Shown here in pieces: positions 32,855-42,145 of a stretch of 64,000 nt of DNA. A program made the translations under genes and the position numbers. The notes under the pieces are model-generated. The model searched no databases. It saw only the letters and a program-made list of their open reading frames with translations, and was not told the DNA's origin. The stretch covers positions 62,001 through 126,000 of the forward strand of contig JAKSPC010000002.1 in assembly GCA_024405155.1 (NCBI GenBank). The letters run 5' to 3'. Numbering within the stretch: position 1 is the stretch's first letter; each line of letters begins with the position of its first letter. The DNA is from Lachnospiraceae bacterium (GTDB lineage: Bacteria > Bacillota > Clostridia > Lachnospirales > Lachnospiraceae).

Positions 32855-34090
32855 TTACGAGATCCTTCGAAGACCTTTCGGCAGATGATTCTTTAAGGAT
32901 CCTCCTGTCTTTTTTCCGAGCCCCAGCGGATATCCGTCAAAATAAACACCCAGAAAACAGTCTTTATCGTTTTTCAGACGGATGCTTTCTTCACATAATG
33001 ACAGCTGATTTCCTTTCAGGAAGGAAAGCGTCTGCTGTTCCCCGGAAAGATCCGCAGCATTTTCAAAGGGGGTGCTTTCAAAGTCTGAAGCCATGACTTC
33101 CGCATGGGAAGGGATATAGATATCCCTCTTCTTTTTGTCTGTCATATGCTCCCCCGCCATGATACCGGAACGCAGGATATGGATACCGGCTGATAAAAGC
33201 GTTTTTTCCGCCTGCCGTATCAGAGCGGGCAGATCTTCCCTGCTGCGGACAGGCTCTCCCGCGCCCTTCTTCAGTACTGCATAGAATTGTCCCTCTCCCC
33301 GGTCGATATGCGGATAAAACGTTTTCTCCACCAGGAACGTGTATTCCGGGTGCTCTTCCAAAAAATGAACGATCTGGATCTCGTTTTCCTCCGGTTCAAA
33401 GGTACAGGTGGAATATACGAGTTTACCGCCATCCTTGACACAACGGTCGGCATATCTGAGGATCTCTTTTTGCCGCTGAATACAGGTATTTACGTTTTCC
33501 ACGCTCCACTCGCGAATGGCCGTTTCATCTTTGCGCATCATGCCCTCTCCTGAACAGGGAGCATCAGCGATCACTACGTCAAAATAAGCGCAAAATGCAT
33601 CCGCGATCCTATCGGGAGCAGCAGAGCATACAATAGCGTTCCCGATCCCCATCCGCTCGATGTTGGAACTCAAGATCTTTGCACGAGAAGGAATGATTTC
33701 ATTGCAGACCAGCATTTTTGCAATCTCTGCGGCTCTCGTCGATTTTCCTCCGGGCGCGGCACAAAGGTCAAGCACAACGTCATCCGGTGAGATTCCGGCC
33801 GCTTCCGCTACTGCCATGGCACTGGGTTCCTGAATGTAAAAGATACCGGCGTCGTGGTAAGGAGATAATCCCGGCCTGACATCGTCAGGATAAAAGTATC
33901 CGTTGTCAGCCCAGGGTATCTTTTCAAGCCTCCAGTCACTGATCAGTTTCCGGATCGTATCGGGCCGCGCCTTCCAGCTGAATCTAAGCCCCTTTACGGC
34001 AGGTTTCTGATAGGACTTCAAAAACTCCCCGAAATCCGTTCCGGGGAGTTTTTTCATTCTTTCTAGGAATTCTGCTGGAAGATCGACCAT
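32855..34090 (-). CDS. rsmF: RsmF-like rRNA (cytosine-C5) methyltransferase
   Basis: A 411-residue NOL1/NOP2/Sun-family SAM methyltransferase. Motif I is LDLCAAPGGKST. The two catalytic cysteine motifs are DAPCSGEGMMRKD and STCTFEPEENE. A C-terminal PUA-like region (about 300-411) is typical of RsmF/YebU, which makes m5C in 16S rRNA. The exact target base cannot be read from sequence. The ATG overlaps the stop of the HerA-like gene (TAATG). Confidence 0.9.
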   Translation of the reverse strand: MVDLPAEFLERMKKLPGTDFGEFLKSYQKPAVKGLRFSWKARPDTIRKLISDWRLEKIPWADNGYFYPDDVRPGLSPYHDAGIFYIQEPSAMAVAEAAGISPDDVVLDLCAAPGGKSTRAAEIAKMLVCNEIIPSRAKILSSNIERMGIGNAIVCSAAPDRIADAFCAYFDVVIADAPCSGEGMMRKDETAIREWSVENVNTCIQRQKEILRYADRCVKDGGKLVYSTCTFEPEENEIQIVHFLEEHPEYTFLVEKTFYPHIDRGEGQFYAVLKKGAGEPVRSREDLPALIRQAEKTLLSAGIHILRSGIMAGEHMTDKKKRDIYIPSHAEVMASDFESTPFENAADLSGEQQTLSFLKGNQLSLCEESIRLKNDKDCFLGVYFDGYPLGLGKKTGGSLKNHLPKGLRRIS

Positions 34091-35772
34091 TATTTCAATT
34101 TAAACAATGTACCAAGAATATTGCGGCCCAGTGCTGCGCCGAGATTTCCGCCAAGAGTCTTTCCGAAATCACCGCCGATGCTCTTGCCGATGGCTTTGCC
34201 GAATTCTCTCCCGACGGTACCGCTTGCAGTGGATCCTACGCTTTTCGCAGCCTGCTTAAGCGCGTTCTTTTTCTTTGCTTCTTCTTTTTCCGCAGCTTTC
34301 GCAGCCTTCTCCGCCTCTTTCTGTGCTTCTTTTTCAGCTCTGAGCGCGGCTTTTGCTGCTTCTTTCTCTGCTTTTTCCGCTTCTTTTGCGGCAAGTTTTT
34401 CTTCCTTTTCCTGCTGCTTTAAAGCTTCGTATTCCTTTTGGGCTTCCTCCAGCATCTCCTCTTCCTGCTGGCGAAGCCGCATGATGAATTCATAAGCGGA
34501 ATCCGTTTCTGCTGCTTCACCGTATTTAATGTTGAGACGAGAACTTTCGATGGACTCTTTTCTTTCTTCCTCGGTGATGGGTTCCATGCTGCTCTGCGGC
34601 GGAAGGATGAAAGCGTGTCTGGCAACTTCGGGTATGCCATGTTCATCCAGCAAGGATACGATTGCTTCACCGGTACCCAGTTCCTGGAGCAATGTCATGG
34701 TATTGAAATCGGGATTCTCTCTGAACGCGTCGGCGGCAGCTTTCAGTGCTTTCTTTTCAGCAGGCGTATACGCTCTTAATGCATGCTCGATCTTGTTGGA
34801 CAGCTGACTCATGACAGAATCCGGAATATCTCCGGGTGACTGTGTTACAAAGAATACTGAAACGCCCTTGGAACGGATCAGTTTGATCACCTGGTTGATC
34901 TTTTCCATCAGAGCGGGTGTGGCGTTGTTGAACAACAGATGGGCTTCATCAAAGAAGAATACCATTTTGGGCTTTTCCGGATCTCCCACTTCGGGAAGCA
35001 CTTCAAATAGCTCGGAAAGAAGGAAAAGCATGAAAGCTGCATACAGCCTTGGTTTATTGATCAGCGCTTCCGAATCCAGGATGTTGATGATACCGTACCC
35101 GTTGTCACCTGTACGGAAGAAATCCTTGATGTCAATGGCCGGCTCTCCGAAGAACTGATCGCCGCCTTCCGATTCCAGGGAAACGATGGCTCTCACGATG
35201 GTGCTGACGGACGCCTTCTGGATGTGACCGTACTCCATTTCAAAGAGAGCGGCGTTGTCGCATGCATAATTCAGGCATGCCTTCAGATCTTTGGTATCCA
35301 CCAGCAGAAGGTCGTTGTCATCGGCCATCTTGTAGATGACGGCAAGAAGATCGGACTGTGCGTCATTGAGCCCAAGGACTTTTGCCATCAGCTGAGGTCC
35401 CATTTCAGAGACAGTGGTACGAAGCGGGATACCTTTCTTTCCGTAGATATCAAAGAAATTGCAGGGGAATCCCTGATAGGTAAAAGAATCTGCGAGATCA
35501 AACCGTGCGATCCTCTTCTGCATGGATTCAGAATCCGTTCCGGGTTCCAGAAGTCCGGAGACGTCTCCTTTTACGTCTGAAACGAATACGGGGACTCCCA
35601 ATGCCGAAAATGATTCCGCGAGCACTTTTAATGTGATCGTTTTTCCGGTACCGGTCGCACCGCAGATGAATCCGTGCCGATTGGCCATTTTGGGGTTCAG
35701 GCAGATCTTATCGGAAAGATGATCCTTGTCGGAACCTGCTTTGGCAAAATATACCATTCCGTTTTCAGTCAT
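34090..35772 (-). CDS. HerA-like ATPase of the DUF853/YjgR family
   Basis: A 560-residue P-loop ATPase. Walker A is GATGTGKT (38-45), Walker B is VFFFDEAHLL, and VFFVTQSPGDIPD is a conserved sensor-like block. The family is related to HerA/FtsK-type motors but its role is not known. Residues about 430-505 form an Ala/Lys/Glu-rich coiled-coil tail, followed by a Gly-rich end (GKSIGGDFGKTLGGNLG) that matches the family C-terminus. It is cotranscribed with the Wzy-like gene 17 bp upstream and the RsmF-like gene. Confidence 0.85.
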   Translation of the reverse strand: MTENGMVYFAKAGSDKDHLSDKICLNPKMANRHGFICGATGTGKTITLKVLAESFSALGVPVFVSDVKGDVSGLLEPGTDSESMQKRIARFDLADSFTYQGFPCNFFDIYGKKGIPLRTTVSEMGPQLMAKVLGLNDAQSDLLAVIYKMADDNDLLLVDTKDLKACLNYACDNAALFEMEYGHIQKASVSTIVRAIVSLESEGGDQFFGEPAIDIKDFFRTGDNGYGIINILDSEALINKPRLYAAFMLFLLSELFEVLPEVGDPEKPKMVFFFDEAHLLFNNATPALMEKINQVIKLIRSKGVSVFFVTQSPGDIPDSVMSQLSNKIEHALRAYTPAEKKALKAAADAFRENPDFNTMTLLQELGTGEAIVSLLDEHGIPEVARHAFILPPQSSMEPITEEERKESIESSRLNIKYGEAAETDSAYEFIMRLRQQEEEMLEEAQKEYEALKQQEKEEKLAAKEAEKAEKEAAKAALRAEKEAQKEAEKAAKAAEKEEAKKKNALKQAAKSVGSTASGTVGREFGKAIGKSIGGDFGKTLGGNLGAALGRNILGTLFKLK

Positions 35773-35789
35773 GAGAGTTGATTCCTTTC

Positions 35790-37106
35790 TTAATGTTTAT
35801 ATGATTCAAAATACCACAAAACGAACTCTATTGCAATGCACACGACGAGATAGAACCATATGGTGGGATTGGAAAACCATGTGGTAAAGAAAGCAAGAAA
35901 AAGACAGCTGTACAGGATAGACGCGCATACTGCCGTTCCCGGTGTTTTTACCCGATGGATCAGATGATCCGTGAAGGCGTATAATAGTCCCAGCATAGAA
36001 GAAAAGATCACACAGCCCGGGATCCCGAAATCGTAATAAGCATCATAAAACATGGTGACAGTGGTCAGTTCCTCTTTCGTAACATAAATGGGAAAGTTGA
36101 CCAGTTCGGGGAATTTGAACTTAAGACCTGTAAGCGCAAATACGGGGAACAGCTGACGAAGTCCGTGCGTATGTTCCGGAAGCTGTTCCACGAGGCAGTT
36201 GAAGTTGTCAAAGTTGTTGGCAACGTACATGTAGGGCTGGGTAATAAAGATCGGCATATGAGGATCTTTCATTTCGAAAATACCGTTCAGATATTCCACG
36301 GAATGCGCTCTCTCTATGGTAAGAAAAACATAGCAGCACACAAGAAGAAGCATTCCTGATAAGATCAGCAGGATATCCCTTTTTTTCAGATCTCTTACGG
36401 CGTTGAACCCTTTCAGGAGAATAAAGGAAAAACAGGCAAGCAGAATGGAAAACACCAGCTGGAACCTGGAGACCAGCAGCAAAGGAAGGATCAGACAGAT
36501 CACCGTGCATATCACGGCGGTAAGATCTTTTCTCCTGCTCTTTGTGCGATGAAGCCCGTAATAGACAAAAAAGGAAGGTTCCAGAACAAAAAGTACGGTG
36601 AAATAATGGATGCCGCTGATATGAAAATAGGAATAGGCGTGGGGGGTATCCGTGGTAAAAAGGGGAACGTACCCCAGCACGCAGGCTTCCACGAGAAAAC
36701 AGACTGTAGAAATGACGGTCAGTGTGACGATGACAGGGATCACATCAGCCGGATACGTTCTGAACGGGATAGAGACGCCGCTTTTTTTGCCGGCGAGCTT
36801 TTTCTGAACGATCCCGCAAACCAGGAAAAAGCATACAAAAATGAGGTAAAAACATAACCAGGTCCTGCTGTCCCACTTTCCCTGAAGGTTGGAAAGCTTG
36901 CAGGCGGATATTCCCATGCAGAAGACCCAGGAAAAAGAGAATAACGACTTGGGGTCCGGAAAGCTTCTTTCGTTTCGGATATTTTTCAGAAAAAGAAAGA
37001 TGCCTTCTGCACACAACAAAATGCCGGAGATCAGATAAGATCCGGCATTGGATAAGAAATAAGAAACAATATAACAAATAGTAAAGGAAACCAGATCAAT
37101 GACCAT
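35790..37106 (-). CDS. Wzy-like O-antigen/oligosaccharide repeat-unit polymerase
   Basis: A 438-residue membrane protein with about 11-12 helices and one larger extracytoplasmic loop (about 290-345: FNCLVEQLPEHTHGL, FPIYVTKEELTTV). That is the layout of O-antigen polymerases or ligases. No glycosyltransferase or flippase genes are adjacent, so a polysaccharide role is inferred from topology alone. The start overlaps the cdaR stop by 11 bp (ATG within AATGGTCATTGA). Confidence 0.7.
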   Translation of the reverse strand: MVIDLVSFTICYIVSYFLSNAGSYLISGILLCAEGIFLFLKNIRNERSFPDPKSLFSFSWVFCMGISACKLSNLQGKWDSRTWLCFYLIFVCFFLVCGIVQKKLAGKKSGVSIPFRTYPADVIPVIVTLTVISTVCFLVEACVLGYVPLFTTDTPHAYSYFHISGIHYFTVLFVLEPSFFVYYGLHRTKSRRKDLTAVICTVICLILPLLLVSRFQLVFSILLACFSFILLKGFNAVRDLKKRDILLILSGMLLLVCCYVFLTIERAHSVEYLNGIFEMKDPHMPIFITQPYMYVANNFDNFNCLVEQLPEHTHGLRQLFPVFALTGLKFKFPELVNFPIYVTKEELTTVTMFYDAYYDFGIPGCVIFSSMLGLLYAFTDHLIHRVKTPGTAVCASILYSCLFLAFFTTWFSNPTIWFYLVVCIAIEFVLWYFESYKH

Positions 37107-38385
37107 TTTCCGATCCTTCGTCAGAAGCGCCGGATTCCGTCTCTTCTTCCGAATACTCCTCTGTGTATTCCTCTGTGCTTTCTTCTGTATTCTCTTCTGT
37201 CTCTTCCGGGAGATCCTCTTTCGTCATCTCTTCCGGCTCACGGTCCGATTCACCGGAAAGGACTTCCTTCGTGAGCTCTTCGGCAGAAGGATCCGTTTCT
37301 GTTTCCGGTTCCGTTACCGCTTCTGTCTGCTGTACGGGAACAGGTACCGGGACAGGAACCTGTACGGTAACGGTCTGTTCGGGAAGCTGCATAACGGAAC
37401 GGATCTTCACCAGAACGACAAGTTCGGAATCTCCATGATTCAGATGGATCCCCTGCGGAAGATAATCCTCGATATTCAGGTGGAACGTCTTGTTTTCTGA
37501 CGCGTCATCCACATTGATATCATAGCGGGGAATGGATATGTACGGCGTACTGTTAAGGATATCGTCCTCTCCGTATACGGAAACGAAGGTGGGGCTTGTT
37601 TCAATGGAATCCACTACGTACCCGTCTCTGGGAAGTCCCTCTGTCGTTGCTTTTATGGTAAGACTCTTTGTTTTGTATATCTTTACTGTATAATCGGCAT
37701 ATTCATACGGTTCCACTTTCACATTGAGATTCAGATTTTTACCGTCTGTGCCCAGAAGCCGGATCTTTTCGGAACCGTGCACGTCTTCCTTCACGCCGCT
37801 GATATCCACTGTAAACGCAGCTTCTGCGATCCTTGATACCTCTGATGATGTTCCGGTGATGTATACGACTTCCGGATCATGTTTCAGCTCTCCGATCACA
37901 TATCCGTCTGCTGCAGTACCGTTCACGGTACCGTTTACGACGAATCTCCGACGGATGATATCTTCAGAATTCACATGTACGATCAAGGGATCGTGGGCCA
38001 CGTCGGAAACGATACCGGCAATATCCTGATTGACATCAACGTAAACGGGAACAGCGCCGGTAATGGAATAATCTGCCAGATCAATATAGGCGGTGAAATC
38101 GGATGGCTTTACCAGATTTCTGTTGCCGGAACGTACCTTATAGCTGATCGTTACATTCTTTTCGTTGAGAGAATAGACCCGGTCGGCTCTGGCAAATGCT
38201 TCTTCATTCTTTACTTCCACATTGCTTCGAATGGTAACGGTAACTTCCGGATTTGTATAATTCACGATGGCGAACCAGAGGACGAATGCAATAAGAAGCG
38301 ATACTATCTTTAGAAAGGAATTGTGAGTGAAGAACCTCTTAAGTGATGAAAGGAGCTTCTGAAATCGGCTGTTTTTATTTTCCAT
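37096..38385 (-). CDS. cdaR: CdaR/YbbR-domain regulator of diadenylate cyclase
   Basis: A 429-residue protein with one N-terminal membrane helix (about 26-45: FLKIVSLLIAFVLWFAIVNY) and several YbbR repeats outside the membrane (for example VYVDVNQDIAG, VYITGTSSEVSRI, VSVYGEDDIL). A distinctive acidic tail of roughly 90 residues begins with a Val-Pro repeat. CdaR binds and modulates CdaA. The start is the ATG at 38385 (MENKNSR) with GGAGAAGG upstream, overlapping the end of cdaA by 11 bp. The tail is unusual for the family. Confidence 0.9.
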   Translation of the reverse strand: MENKNSRFQKLLSSLKRFFTHNSFLKIVSLLIAFVLWFAIVNYTNPEVTVTIRSNVEVKNEEAFARADRVYSLNEKNVTISYKVRSGNRNLVKPSDFTAYIDLADYSITGAVPVYVDVNQDIAGIVSDVAHDPLIVHVNSEDIIRRRFVVNGTVNGTAADGYVIGELKHDPEVVYITGTSSEVSRIAEAAFTVDISGVKEDVHGSEKIRLLGTDGKNLNLNVKVEPYEYADYTVKIYKTKSLTIKATTEGLPRDGYVVDSIETSPTFVSVYGEDDILNSTPYISIPRYDINVDDASENKTFHLNIEDYLPQGIHLNHGDSELVVLVKIRSVMQLPEQTVTVQVPVPVPVPVQQTEAVTEPETETDPSAEELTKEVLSGESDREPEEMTKEDLPEETEENTEESTEEYTEEYSEEETESGASDEGSENGH

Positions 38386-39232
38386 TTGCCTTCTCCTTTC
38401 TGTGACGTCCAAAAAAGCGCTTTGACTTGTTTCCGGATGAGGCCACAAGAACGGAAAGCTCCTTCATCAGCATGTCATAATCGTTCATTCGGTAAAGGAT
38501 GCCGTCCTTGGCAAGAGAAACGTTTCCCGTTTCTTCGGAGACCACGACGGTGTAACTGTCGTTCTTTTCCGACATGCCGATGGCGGCACGATGTCTGGTA
38601 CCCAGATCCTTGCTGATGCTCATGTTGTCGGACAAGGGAAGCAGACACGTGGCAGCGGTCACTTTCGTGCCCCGAATGATCACAGCGCCGTCGTGAAGAG
38701 GCGTGTTCTTCTCAAAAATATTGATCAGAAGAGCTGCCGTTACTTCACCGTCGATCTTGATGCCGGTATCGATCCATGACTGCAGATCGTCTTTTCTTTC
38801 AATGACCATCAAAGCGCCGGTCTTCACTCTGCCCATGGTAAAAGCAGCCTTTGAGATCTCTGAGATGGTGTTTCTGTCAATGCCGTTCTCTTCGTCTGTC
38901 ATGATCATCTTTGGTACGATGGGCTGCTTGCCCAGACGTTCCAGTGCATCTCTCAGTTCAGGCTGGAAAATGACGATGCCTGCGATCACGGCAACGGCCG
39001 ATACCTTTTCAAGGATCCACAGGATCACGTCCATTTTGAAAATAAACGCAAAGAATGTAAACAGAAGTATGACGATGATACCCTTGAGCAGCGTCCAGGC
39101 ATGTGACTTCTGAATGAGAAGAAGGAATTCGTATATGATGAACGCAAGAATAAGTACTTCCGCAAAGTTCTTAAACGTAAACTGCGGAAGCAGAGATAAC
39201 CATCCTTTTATCTGTGTGCCGATCGTTGTCAT
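38375..39232 (-). CDS. cdaA: Diadenylate cyclase CdaA
   Basis: A 285-residue membrane diadenylate cyclase that makes c-di-AMP from two ATP. Three N-terminal helices (about 22-90) precede the DAC domain with DGAVIIRG (DGA at 181-183) and GTRHRAAIG (RHR at 213-215). c-di-AMP controls potassium and osmolyte transport. It overlaps the upstream membrane protein gene by 4 bp (ATGA) and is followed by cdaR. The usual third gene glmM is not here. Confidence 0.97.
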   Translation of the reverse strand: MTTIGTQIKGWLSLLPQFTFKNFAEVLILAFIIYEFLLLIQKSHAWTLLKGIIVILLFTFFAFIFKMDVILWILEKVSAVAVIAGIVIFQPELRDALERLGKQPIVPKMIMTDEENGIDRNTISEISKAAFTMGRVKTGALMVIERKDDLQSWIDTGIKIDGEVTAALLINIFEKNTPLHDGAVIIRGTKVTAATCLLPLSDNMSISKDLGTRHRAAIGMSEKNDSYTVVVSEETGNVSLAKDGILYRMNDYDMLMKELSVLVASSGNKSKRFFGRHRKEKANGK

Positions 39233-40140
39233 GTTTCGTTATTCTTTCTGCTTTTCACTTTTGGCAGTGCTTTTACATAATACACGTATTCGTCATCTTC
39301 AAAAGAAAGCTTTTGTTTTCCTTTATAATCCACATTGAAAACAAACATATCCAATATCAGGATAAGGATCAGTGAAATGAGCATTCCCAGCGTCATGGTA
39401 AGATAGTCTGGACGGATCTCAAAATAAAGATCTCCTGCGATTTCTGCCAGGAACATGATAATGGACGACGCAATGATCGCTGCGGTGCGGCAATGATCAA
39501 ATTCTGTCTTGGCGATAAGAAATCCTGTAATAAGACCCAGGATGAATACCAGGCACAGTACGATCAGACTTCTGTCATCCAGAATGGAATTCACGATGGA
39601 AACGAATTCCTTTACTATGAGCATGGGATCCTTTACGAGGGAAAGATCTTCATGATGGTCATGGTAATACCGGATGATATACCAGGATACAGTACCTGCC
39701 GTCATGGGAACAACTCCGGAAACGCCTGCGGTCATTGCCAGAGCCAGCGGGATCATATAAGGCACCTTGAGGATCATAAAAACCGGCATCAGCGCTATAA
39801 CAACTGTTCTTCCGGGACGCAGACCGAAGCAGATCACCATGACGATCATGCAGAATACACACATGACAAGTGTCATGGAAAGAGATCCCTTCAGCATGTT
39901 GAGCACGGTAAAAGCGGCGGCAGCCACCGTGATAGCACCTGCGGGCAGAAAGGCACATACCAGAGACATCACCAGCAGGAACACCGGTCTGCTCACGGAA
40001 CTGTCAAAACCGATATACGACTTAAGGATGAAAAGTACTGCCAATGCCGTCAGAAACTTTATGGCAGGCAGAATAAACTCATCATAATCTGCGTATATTT
40101 TTTTCAGAGGTTCGCTGACAGACGCGATAAACTCAGCCAT
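39229..40140 (-). CDS. Unrecognised multi-pass membrane protein upstream of cdaA
   Basis: A 303-residue protein with about eight to nine hydrophobic helices between residues 25 and 270 and a soluble C-terminus with an acidic cluster (FEDDEYVYYV). I do not recognise the family. The motifs VPYMIPLALAMTAGV and GVVPMTAGTVSWYIIRYY suggest a channel or carrier core. The start is the ATG at 40140 with AAAGGTG upstream. It is locked into the guaB-cdaA operon by ATGA-type overlaps, so a link to c-di-AMP output or turgor is a reasonable guess and no more. Confidence 0.7.
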   Translation of the reverse strand: MAEFIASVSEPLKKIYADYDEFILPAIKFLTALAVLFILKSYIGFDSSVSRPVFLLVMSLVCAFLPAGAITVAAAAFTVLNMLKGSLSMTLVMCVFCMIVMVICFGLRPGRTVVIALMPVFMILKVPYMIPLALAMTAGVSGVVPMTAGTVSWYIIRYYHDHHEDLSLVKDPMLIVKEFVSIVNSILDDRSLIVLCLVFILGLITGFLIAKTEFDHCRTAAIIASSIIMFLAEIAGDLYFEIRPDYLTMTLGMLISLILILILDMFVFNVDYKGKQKLSFEDDEYVYYVKALPKVKSRKNNET

Positions 40141-40537
40141 TTTCACCTTTCCTGCGTAGATACTTTCTGTAGAATTTCTTCAGGCGCACCGTATACAGCT
40201 CTGCGCCGTTCTCCGCTTTTTTATACCGAATGTTAAAAGACACGATAACGATCAGCATGTAGACCGCCAGCAGTCCCAGATACAAAATCAGGATCTTGCG
40301 GAGCATTCCGCTTATGCCGTCCAGATTGATGTTGTAAAAGAATACATCGGCATTAAATATCACATAGATCCCGAATAAAAGGATAAAGCAAAGAGAAAAA
40401 CTCACAAATGAGGAAAACGTATGAGACATGACGTAATCATACCGGGATCTTTCATAGATCCTGAAAACATCATTTTCGTGTTCTTTCTCATAGGAGGCGA
40501 GCCAGGTCATGGCCCGGATCTTTTCCTTATCCGGCAT
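40133..40537 (-). CDS. Unrecognised small membrane protein between guaB and cdaA
   Basis: A 134-residue protein with a charged N-terminal segment (1-40, helical and rich in Glu/Arg/Tyr), two membrane helices (about 42-62 and 82-102) and a basic C-terminus (KKFYRKYLRRKGENG). No family is recognised. The ATG overlaps the guaB stop and its stop overlaps the start of the next membrane protein gene. Topology suggests an accessory subunit of the larger neighbour, which is inference from position. Confidence 0.65.
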   Translation of the reverse strand: MPDKEKIRAMTWLASYEKEHENDVFRIYERSRYDYVMSHTFSSFVSFSLCFILLFGIYVIFNADVFFYNINLDGISGMLRKILILYLGLLAVYMLIVIVSFNIRYKKAENGAELYTVRLKKFYRKYLRRKGENG

Positions 40538-42045
40538 CAGTTTCTGCTCCTGTCAGCCGTGTGCAGCGTAACGTCATGATAACCGCCCTCCACGATACTG
40601 GTGGCGGATACCACGGTAAGTTTCGCGTTCTTCTGAAGATCGGGAATATTCGTTACGCCAACGTTGCACATGGTGGACTTTACCTTGTACAGGCTCTTGT
40701 TTACATTATCGTGAAGAGATCCGGCATAGGCGACGTAAGAGTCAACACCTTCCTCGAAAGCAAGCCCCTTGCTGCCGCCAAGATCGTAACGCTGCCAGTT
40801 TCTGGCTCTGTTGGAACCTTCGCCCCAGTATTCCTTGAAATACTGCCCGTTGATCATGTGCTTCTGGGTGGGGCTTTCGTCAAATCTTGCAAAGTAACGG
40901 CCGAGCATGATGAAATCGGCTCCCATGGCCAGGGCAAGGGTCATGTGATAATCGTGAACGATGCCTCCGTCGGAACATACGGGAATGTAAATGCCGGTCT
41001 CTTTAAAATACTGATCTCTTGCTTCTGCCACGTCGATCACGGCGGAAGCCTGGCCTCTTCCGATGCCTTTGGTCTCTCTGGTGATACAGATGGAACCGCC
41101 GCCGATACCGACTTTCACAAAATCGGCGCCGCACTCCGCAAGGAAGCGGAATCCTTCTTTATCTACCACATTGCCGGCACCGATCTTGACGGTGTCGCCG
41201 TACTCTTCTCTGACCCATTCAATGACTTTCTTCTGCCATACGGAATATCCTTCGGAGGAATCAATGCACAGAACATCGACTCCGGCCTCGATCAGTGCCG
41301 GGATCCTTTCTTTGTAGTCTCTGGAATTGATTCCGGCGCCGACCAGATATCTCTTTGATTCATCCTGAAGACTGTTGGGGAAATCCTTATGCTCCGCGTA
41401 GTCCTTGCGGAACACGAAATACATCAGATGATCGTTCTCATCTACGATAGGAAGGGAGTTCAGCTTATTGTCCCAGATAATGTCGTTTGCCTCTTTCAGA
41501 GTGGTGTCTGCAGGAGCGGTAACGAGTTTTTCTCTGGGAGTCATGAATTCTGATACTTTTGTATCTTCCGTCATCCGGCTTACACGGTAATCACGGCTGG
41601 TGACCACACCCAGAAGCTTTCCGTTGGGGGAAGCGTCATCCGTGACTGCCACTGTAGAAAATCCGTTCTCTTCCTTCAGACGAAGGACATCTGCCAATGT
41701 GTTTTCCGGAGTAAGATTGGAACCGCTGACTACGAAGCCTGCCTTCTTTGTTTTTACCCGTTTTACCATGGCGGCTTCTCTTTCAATGGACTGGGAACCG
41801 TAGATGAAGGACAGACCTCCTTCTCTGGCCAGAGCAACTGCCAGTACGTCATCGGAAACGGACTGCATGATGGCAGAAACAAGCGGAATGTTCAGCGTGA
41901 TCGGACATTCTTCCTTTCCCTTTTTATACTTTACAAGAGGTGCTTTTAAGCACACGTTGTCGGGGATACATTCTTCCGAAGTGTATCCCGGGATCAACAG
42001 ATATTCGCTGAATGTTCTTGAAGGTTCGTTGATGTAAGTTGCCAT
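40537..42045 (-). CDS. guaB: IMP dehydrogenase
   Basis: A 502-residue IMP dehydrogenase, which commits IMP to GTP synthesis. The TIM barrel has a tandem CBS insert (about 105-225), the catalytic loop [10 protein letters not shown] (Cys320) and a mobile flap containing [12 protein letters not shown] with the catalytic Arg. The [10 protein letters not shown] and RNWQRY forms differ from the common GPGSICTTR and belong to a divergent branch. GGGGG lies before the ATG. A strong hairpin sits 24 bp upstream of the start, and no promoter is seen after it. It heads the eight-gene run ending at rsmF. Confidence 0.93.
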   Translation of the reverse strand: MATYINEPSRTFSEYLLIPGYTSEECIPDNVCLKAPLVKYKKGKEECPITLNIPLVSAIMQSVSDDVLAVALAREGGLSFIYGSQSIEREAAMVKRVKTKKAGFVVSGSNLTPENTLADVLRLKEENGFSTVAVTDDASPNGKLLGVVTSRDYRVSRMTEDTKVSEFMTPREKLVTAPADTTLKEANDIIWDNKLNSLPIVDENDHLMYFVFRKDYAEHKDFPNSLQDESKRYLVGAGINSRDYKERIPALIEAGVDVLCIDSSEGYSVWQKKVIEWVREEYGDTVKIGAGNVVDKEGFRFLAECGADFVKVGIGGGSICITRETKGIGRGQASAVIDVAEARDQYFKETGIYIPVCSDGGIVHDYHMTLALAMGADFIMLGRYFARFDESPTQKHMINGQYFKEYWGEGSNRARNWQRYDLGGSKGLAFEEGVDSYVAYAGSLHDNVNKSLYKVKSTMCNVGVTNIPDLQKNAKLTVVSATSIVEGGYHDVTLHTADRSRN

Positions 42046-42068
42046 ATGAATATCCCCCTGAATTTATT

Positions 42069-42106
42069 AAAAGCCATGTTAAGTATAGACCCTTAACATG
42101 GCTTTT
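42069..42106 (-). terminator. Hairpin between the AGCS symporter and guaB (terminator or attenuator)
   Basis: A perfect 15-bp stem AAAAGCCATGTTAAG/CTTAACATGGCTTTT has an 8-nt loop. On the minus strand it is followed by AATAAATT rather than a pure T run. It follows the symporter stop by about 40 bp and precedes guaB by about 24 bp. Confidence 0.65.
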
Positions 42107-42145
42107 TCAAGCAAATCGCTTATTCGTAAGGAAAAAGTTTGAATC

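Noticed and set aside
36045..36110. Wzy-like gene as evidence of a capsule locus
   Set aside because: No glycosyltransferase, flippase or sugar-nucleotide genes are adjacent; a single polymerase does not make a locus.
37360..37380. Val-Pro codon repeat in cdaR as a phase-variable microsatellite
   Set aside because: The repeated dipeptide is encoded by mixed codons, so slippage is unlikely.
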